From contig NW_014577939.1 in assembly GCF_000485595.1 (NCBI RefSeq), positions 40,275-62,252 of the forward strand: a DNA stretch of 21,978 nt. The letters run 5' to 3'. This document shows positions 9,572-18,500 of the stretch, one piece after another. Every line of letters begins with the position of its first letter. Position 1 is the first letter of the stretch. The stretch is from Priapulus caudatus (taxonomy: Eukaryota; Priapulida; Priapulimorpha; Priapulimorphida; Priapulidae). A program made the translations under genes and the position numbers. The notes beneath the pieces are model-generated. The model made no database searches. It saw only the letters and a list, made by a program, of their open reading frames with translations, and had not been told where the DNA came from.

Positions 9572-12500
9572 CTGCAAGAGATGGAATTGTAAATGTCAAC
9601 TACAATCTCTCCGGCTACACAACAACAATGACACACGCATGCAAGATATTCGCGAGAAAATGGCACAATATTAAAATACCCCCCCTGTAAACCTTAAATA
9701 AAACCATTACTGCCTTCCTTCAATCCTTGCACTAGATTTAACATTTTAATTTTTTGATTTCGTCATTCGATTTCATCGATGGACGTCCACTGGCTGAATG
9801 ATCTAACACGGACAGACGACCAAGTGTCGTGTGAGGCCCCGGCAACCCCTGATGTTTGTAGACGACAGACTCACCGAATCCTCGCGGCCGTGGCCCACGG
9901 TGAAAGAACGGTGGGCGACCACGCATCATCATTGGGCCTCGCATCTGCAGCATCAACCAATCACGATCAGCGAAAAAACAATTGCAACGATCAGCCCTCA
10001 ACGATTTATTGTCCGATTGACTGCAGTGCTACACTGATTACATGTGAACTGATAGGATAATCATGACAGTACCCATTCACTACACTGAAACACAATGCAC
10101 CAAAAGAGTTCAGGTTAGGAAGGTGGTCTTTCGAGTTATGTTTTATGAACAACTACCCTATTGCCACACTCATCAGATGTTACAATTCGTAAGAAACACC
10201 CTATAAACAGCAGGGTATATTTTTTGGGAAAAAAGTATTTAAGGGTCTCCAAAAGTTTTGAGGAACGAAAGTCAACTCTCCAATACCGACCATCATTGGA
10301 ACTGTTGATTTAGTTAGGTTTATAGAGGCCTATTCCAGGCATATCTTACATGTCTGAGATAGGGTTGGAACTTGAAAAATCATCCGGTTCAATGTGAGAG
10401 GAGGTTATGAAGGCGTTCGAAAATTGGACAGATGACTGTATGTCTTATGAGCTGGGACGTGGTAGTCTATTGTTGCATTTCGATTTCATTTCACTACTGA
10501 TAACAACATCTTTCGTGAACGTCGGCTGTACTTACGTTGGGATACATTCCCGGACCAGGTCCGAGTCTAGGTGCTGGCATCCCAGGAGCATACCCCATCA
10601 ATCCGGGATGTCTCAACAACCCTCGAGGTGGCCCACTGCGTGGAATTCCTTCTGGAATATAACAATAAATCACTGTGTGATGTCCATGGCATATACTCAT
10701 GCTGACTCACAAACGAATGGCATTTGAGACACTGAGTAATGAACCGTCTAGCATGCCTCGCGGCATTTCCGTACCTGGGTAAGCACACCATCCATCATCA
10801 ATGGTTGTGCCAGGTTCTATAATATGAAACAATTCAGAACAACAATGGAAGGAGAATCAAAAAAATCCATTAGGTATAATAAGTCACTCGGAGATAAGTT
10901 ACTGAATAGCAATGCAGCATTCTATAGGTGTTGACTATGTGTGCCCATTACATTGAGTACGTCAGCTACATATAACAGACACCTGTATATATAAGTAGGC
11001 CCGTAGCCAAGGAGGGGGGCTGGGGGGTCAGAGAGGTCAGACGATCCACCCCTCACGACAACTGGTGGTCTGCTTTTTATCATCCTAGTTATTTGCCTAA
11101 TTATCTGAAGTTTAAACTATTCATTATGAACATTTTCATCAGTAAACCGAATTATCCATACCGAATGCATTTGTGGAGCCGAAAAGATTTAAACACAAAA
11201 TGGAGAGAGAGAGAGAGAGACAGTGCCTACTAGTTAGCAGTATATCGTTTGGAGCAGCTACCTCATAGATATTCACATAAAATACATATAGCAACATAGA
11301 TAGTACATACATAGTATTTATATATGACTGAATTTCCATTTTCTAAAGCTATTTAGACACTATTATTCACACTTCATTTAATCCTTCATTCACAGATAGT
11401 AAATGAGAGTAGAGGATCGATAGAATAACAATCCACCTAGCTTATGCAGAACCGTGATATATTCGCAGTAAGAGCAGCATAAAATTACCTTCGGGGGCGT
11501 CCATTGTATTGTGTATGTTGCCAAGAATCTCTTTCAACTTTTCGGTAAGTTCCTCTTCACTCTCTGGTAGTTGTGACAAGCTTTCCGAAGCACCGGCCTG
11601 GCCACCCTACGAAAATGAAGGAAGCCAACATGACTTATCCATCGCGCGGGCCACATGCCAGTCATATACATAACGAAAATGCATTTAAAATCTTCAACAT
11701 TTTGTCGATATTTAACCGTTAACATTTTAACATTAAATTAAGTCGAATTATGTTGAGACAATGGAAGCTGCCAGATAGCTAGACACACCTTCCAGTTATA
11801 CCTACCAACTGTTTACACTTCACATTTCATTAGACAACACTTCATAACAAACCATTGCATTGCATTACAATTACATGATATTACATAACATTACCTTACA
11901 TTACATTACATTACACTACATCACAGTACTGCTTACCTTACATTACCTTACATTACACTACATCATGTTAGTAGGTAGGTAGGTAGTTGTTGCTCATGTA
12001 CCTTATGTTACACTACATCAAGTTACTGCTCACATACCTTACCTCAAATTACCGTATGTTACACTACATAACACTACACTACATCACGTCACTGACTGCT
12101 CGCGTACCTTATGTTACACTACATCAAGGTTAACTGCGACTATTACCTTACCTCGATCATATACACTATTATGTTTACACTAGTAAAACTACACATACAA
12201 CCGATCATGACTGCGCGTCCGTACCTTAGTACAACTTACATCACACTCATCTACACTGATATGGTACACTAACATCACAGGTAACATCTAACATTACCGT
12301 CATGGAGTTCGAGCTAGCTCGCAGTACACTTAATGTTACACTAACAATTCACGAGAGTAAACATCAATCCTTCAGTTAGAATCGAGCAGCCGCGCCTACC
12401 TTATGTTACACTGAACGATCACGCGGGATAACATGCACATCATCCTTTCATGGATTGAAGTTAGCTCAACGTACCCTGTATGTTATCAGCTAATCACAAA

Positions 12501-15500
12501 TGGGTAAAATCACATACCAATTCATGATGGAGTGAGGGAGGCTCGCGTACCTTACTGTTCACTAAACATTCCAGCGTTAATCCATCACATAACCTTCAAT
12601 GGAGATTGAGTATGCCTTGCTTTGACGGCCGCCACCGTCGACGTCAGGACTCTTCGCAGCTCGAGCGAAGACGGCCCGAGCAGTCTGCTATCATGCCGTT
12701 CGTTGGTTGCCGTCGGCAACTCGTCCTTGCCCTGCTGCAGGCTCGCTAGCAGGTTGGTGATGGCGGGAGGGAGGCTGCCGGTGTAGAATTGTCCGCCGGG
12801 GGAGCTGACCGTACATATCGCCGTCTGCTGCGATGCGCTCATCGTAGGGGTTCGTACCGGGCCATGCGACGGGTCGGCCTGGTGCAACGCGAGAGATTCC
12901 GACACTCAGAGTGAGCGAGAGAGCGAGAGAGAGATGGGAGTTAGATACATTGACTCATGCCTATAAGCTATTAATGGATACAAATTGTATTATCATCGAC
13001 TCTCGCCAATAAGCTATTAATAGATATAAGTTGTATATGCATCGGACCGCCTTCGCCAATAGCTTATTAATAGATATAATTTATTATCATTCACTCTCGC
13101 CATAAGCTATAATAGATATAAGTTGTCATTAATCAATCGCACTCTCGGCCAATAAGCTAATTAATAGATATAAAGTTTATTATATCGACCCTCCCCCCTT
13201 AAGCTAATTATTAGATAATAAGTCTGTATTATTCATCGACCCTCGCCAATAAGCTAATTAATAGTATATAAGTCGTATTATCATCGACCACTCGCCATAA
13301 GCTATTATAAATATTAAGTTGTTATATCATCGATCTCTGCCAATAAGCTATTAATAGATATAAAGTTGTATTATCAGTCGCTCGCCAATAAGCTTATATA
13401 ATAGTATATAGTTGTATTATCATTCGAGACCCTCGCCAATAAGCTTATTATAATAGATTAATTAATTGATTATCATCGACCCTCGCCAATAAGCTATTAA
13501 TAGATATAAGTTGTATTATCATCGACCCTCGCCAATAAGCTATTAATAGATATAAGTTGTATTATCATCGACTCTCGCCAATAAGCTATTATTAATAAAT
13601 GTAAGTTGTGTTATACACAGACACCGAGTTAGATGCACGTAGACTACAGCTTTATTCACACGGAGCGAGTTCGATACGCAAACACTTTGTCGGCGTTTCT
13701 CACATATGCATGTTAGAATGTCCACTTCACTGCTAAGCGCTGTTTGTAGAACCCATCACCGCAGCATTAACTGGCTAGCACTGCCTCACAGTCTAAGTGG
13801 ATAGGTTATTCGCGTGGACGTTCGTAAACGAGTGCTAACGACACGTCGGACTACACCATGTAATCATCTAACGTTCTTACATGACTGCTAACGACTAATC
13901 ATTAAAGTTACGTCCTCTAGCGGGACGACGATGGAATCGACTCATGCCTATAAACTATAAACTATTAACAGATATACGTTGCGTTATACACAGAGATCGA
14001 GTTAGATGCACGTAGACTACGGCTTTACATAACGACTAATCGTCTAACGAGTGCTAACAACTAATCATCAAACTCACGTCGTCTAGTGGAACGACGATGG
14101 GATCGACTTGCTCCTCTCGGCTTGGATCAGGCTCAAGGGGGCTCAATGGGATCGCATCCTTGCTGAAGTAGAGTGAAGCAAGCACTTGTGTTTCCCGCTG
14201 CGCCTGCAGCTCCCTCTCCGTGCTGTTGCAACCGCGGTCGACCAGTACGAACGACATGCCGCTGATTAGAGGTGGGAGTCGCCACTAAGAGAGAAAAACA
14301 CGGCGAGAGTTACTAATGACGCAATATGCCATACATGATGAATTAATGCAGCTTCGAAAAATGTTTATACGCAGCAATATAACAACAACAACAACAACAA
14401 TAACGACAATACCATGAAAAATTATATAAAAAATAATTTTTTGAGTAATGGATTGGCTCCAGATACAAGGATGTACTGCAATGAATTTATCGAGCCTCAA
14501 ATAATATTGCAGGGGTAGAAATTAACTTTTGAACAAGGGAATCCAACGGACTCCCTACCCTCAAAAAGAGGGAGTCCGCAGCAAAATGAGGGAGTCCGCA
14601 GTCTGAGGTTCAAAATTAAAGATAATAACAATAACGCATGTGCTTATTTTTAAGATTCATGCGATTGCACGTCTGAGAAATTTTCTTTGGACATTAGCTG
14701 AACAAATACAGTAATTCCGCGAGGCCGTGCTCCGGAACGAACTCTATAGTTAGTATGGCAGAATTTTCAGGGAGTCACACGGACTCCTGCATATGTCAAA
14801 TCAGGGAGTCCGACAGTAAATCAGGGAGTATTTGACTCCGGACTCGCGTTAATTTCGCACCCTGATATTGTCTCTACAAGTTGGGTTTACAGGGATGACC
14901 ATGATGCAAACAGAAGAAAAGGAAACATAGTAGACGTAGAACAGTGTTCATATTGCATAAATGATTAAAGGATGCTGCTAGTTCAACTTACAGATATCTG
15001 CTCCTGCATTTTGTCCTCTAGCAATATTCGCTTAGCCGAATCTAGTGCCTTTCGCTCCCTCTGCATATCCTGGTGCTTCAGATCCATGAAGGTGCCTGCC
15101 TTGTTTACATTCACTGAAACGCATAGGTAAGACTAGTTCCTCAGAAGCTAAACATACATATAACAGCAGGTAGCAGGTTATGCCACGCAAGCAATGTTTG
15201 GCTGTAGATATAGCACAGAAAGCCTGATTTATCATTTCATTCCGGTACTGGTGTTAATGTCAACTATAGCTCGACATGTTAATATTCGTGAACCACATTT
15301 ATCAAGACACTGTGTCAATCCCAACCTTCTTCGATCCCGACTAAACCCCTCCCTCTTTTTGTTTCACCGTCGTTTCTTCTTTCACTCTCTCCCTTCCTGC
15401 CTGCCCCCTCTCTCTTCTCGCCCCCTTCCTCGCTCCATCCCTCTCTTTTTCTCTTCCTTGCTCCATCCCTCTCTTCTTCTCTTCCTTGCTCCATCCCTCC

Positions 15501-18500
15501 CTCTCTCTCTGCCGCGCTCCATCCCTCCCTTTCTCTCTGCCGCGCTCCATCCCTCCCTCTCTCTCTGCCGCGCTCCATCCCTCCCCCTCTCTCTGCCTCG
15601 CTCCATCCCTCCCCCTCTCTCTGCCTTGCTCCATCCCTCCCCCTCTCTCTCTCTCATTCTCATATTTAATGAGCTTCATGCATAACAATCGCATACCTCG
15701 CTCATCATCGTTCATTTCGAAGTAGTGGTAATTTCGCAGTTCAGTCTCTTCAGCCCAGCTCACAGATTTCTTGCATTTTTTCTTCTTGCAAACGTCCGAC
15801 AGAACAGATACCGGACCTTCCAACTTGCTACTCTCACTGCTGTTTTCTACTCGCGAAAGAAATATTTTACAGTTACATTTTTAGTAAATGATTTTGATAC
15901 CGTAGTAAACAGACAATATTAAAAATTTAAATTATCTAACATTTACAATTTAAATTAAGATTTGAACAAGTGATTACCTTAATTAGAAATGACAAACAGG
16001 GGGAATGAAGGTGTGACAGTACAGCTGAATCATGTTACAGTCGTACCTCAATGTAGACACATTGCACACATAGGTAATATATAGAAGTACTGTGAGCATT
16101 GAGAAGTTGAATGGACACGGTGGACACGTATATTGTAGTGACTAGTAGAGGTGTGAACTACCTACCATTAGTGGTACCAAAGTCGCCTTTATCACCAGCA
16201 GCTGTCTCTTCCATTTCCTCTTCAGCTTCTCCCTCATCATTCTTTGGCTTCTTCTGATCTGGTTCTGTTGTCTCCTCCATCGTGTCTTTATAGAACTGCA
16301 GAGAAGCAAACGAAATGCGATAAAGTATAATTAAATGCATATAACTGAATGCACATAGAGCAAAGGAGTAGCTAGTAGTTTTGGAACACAATGGACAACA
16401 CTTGTAAAACAGCACCAATTCTGCAGCTTTAATGTGCTGACAACATCAGAACTTTACATTAAGCTGCACCAAACTTCATTAATACTACCAAGAGGATACA
16501 CAATGGTCACTTAATAACTCAGTCAGAGAGCCCTTGTCCAGTCACCCACACATGCACAAATGCAAACAGGCGTATCTGTCTCATTTCGTATCTTCATACA
16601 CCGAACTCATATCCTGAATATGATTAATGTATGTAAACCTTGTAAGATATCATGCAAAGTCACTGCATTTTCTATTTTACGAAATGGAAATGATGAAATA
16701 TATATACATACGTACTGCTGCATTAAGGCTAATGAGATAAACTACATGATATTGATTAATAGGTAATATTTCTGCATGTAAAGTGTGCAACTGAATGCGA
16801 CTTTATATGAAACTTATATTAAACGATGGGTAGAACATGTAAAAATATGAGTGTTGATGGCAATTTCACGCACGTACCTATTATGGTAATTAGGAAGATT
16901 AATTTCGCATATTACAACAAATGCGCGAAACAACAATTTGTCAGATATAAAACAGGAGAATCTACCAACAATAACAGAGTACCACATCCCAAGATTTTTA
17001 GACAATAATCTCCAGTTTAATATATCAATAGTTGGCTGGATTTGGCTCTAATGTGAGATCTCACCATGTATGAGATTGTAATTAAGTGCTTCGTTAAAGC
17101 TTACCGATGGCACCTTCGGGATGCTGGCGGTGGGAGAGGCAGTGGGCTTCTTAACATCTTGTGTTGAAGGCTTTCTTTTCCTTCTAATAGGTGCAGAAAT
17201 AGGAGTTGATAACGCATCCATAAACCCAGTGCTTTCCAAGATGATAGCTAGAGAAAAAACAAGAACTTTATTTAATATGTAAAAAAAACCTTATGCCACA
17301 CCTCTGACAAACACGTAAAACAAATGCATATCTATACAAATATACATACATAGTGTCATCTAGTGTAAACTTTAGTGTAAATATAAATAACAATATTAGA
17401 TTTCTCTTCTCCCCATGGGCGGTACTGGTTTTTCTGAAGCAAACACAAGATACTTGGTGCATTTAACACACGTCACATGCAGTTATGGTGCACACCCCAA
17501 CGAGAACAAGCCGTGAACGCTGGTTTATTAATAATGAAAGAAATTAATTGCGAGATTAGTACTTTCTAGTGTTGCTTCCACAAGCCACACGGACCTCTTA
17601 CTATACGAAAAACCTGCCACATCTGACGTGGAGGAATAAAACCAACACTACACGGTGAATTCACCAAGCAACAGCTCACACACCCTAATCACACAAACGT
17701 GCGAACCACGCATAAAAGTTGGTGGAAAATCGTTTCCTTGCCAACAGTTCGAATGAATTTTGCCTTTTTCATCCTATCAAAACAATACGAGCAACAGGGG
17801 AATGCGCCTAGGAAAGCTAGGTGGTTTAGTGCACTAGCCAGATTTAAATGATGAACCTCTCACACGCACGTGGTGTAGGGCTGCAAAACAGATTTTACAG
17901 CGGCTAAGGGGTGTGTGTGTGTGTGTAGGAAACTGCTACGATCAATAGCTAGCATCAAGCCTCCACCACCACGCTACAGCAGCTAGGGCCTGGAAAAACC
18001 TGCCAGTGAATGGAGCACGGGCCTAGCAGAGAGATCACACGCTCCTAGCTTACCGCAGACGCGCTTATAGATCCAGCCAGCTTTAAAAACACGCCCTGGC
18101 GTACACCGACAACAGACGCAACGCACCTACGGACTTCTAATGTAATTGAGAGAGATACTTATAGGATTACTAAGCTGGTTATGCCCAAGCACCATCAACT
18201 ACTCCCCCCACTCTTCCAATTCTATACGAACTTCATTTGGAATGACATGTGAACCAGTACAGCCCAGTTGAGGAAAGAGAAAACAAAACACTAGATCTTA
18301 AAAAACAATGTTTTTATTGCATATAACACCTTTATCACAAACACCAGAAGAGACTTATCTTAATTCTCTTCATAACTAAGAATCGCTGTTGGGTCCCCTC
18401 TAAGAGGTGAACAAATGTGCTTAGTATTTTCACCGTTGTGTATACGATTACATTCACGTATAATAACAGCCACGCATAAAAAAATTATAAATATGGGATA

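Noticed and set aside
9738-10001. Reading exon l through to the TAA at 9738 as the C-terminus of PPP1R10
   Set aside because: A strong donor (TTCG|gtgagt) lies at 9875 and the in-phase CCCH exon at 9471-9571 restores the conserved ending, so read-through is unlikely to be the main product.
12585-13612. CRISPR-like array
   Set aside because: The units are contiguous degenerate tandem repeats without unique spacers, in an intron of an animal gene.
13660-13680. GTTCGATACGC-like tRNA T-loop words here and elsewhere
   Set aside because: No matching acceptor stem, D-loop or anticodon arm around them.
15315-15685. Several long frames (87-163 residues) on both strands
   Set aside because: They arise from the 30-bp repeat, whose period is a multiple of three. 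Only 15697-15839 at one end is real exon.
16814-17008. Antiparallel 60-codon frames in intron c/d
   Set aside because: Chance open frames of expected length in AT-rich intronic DNA; no homology.
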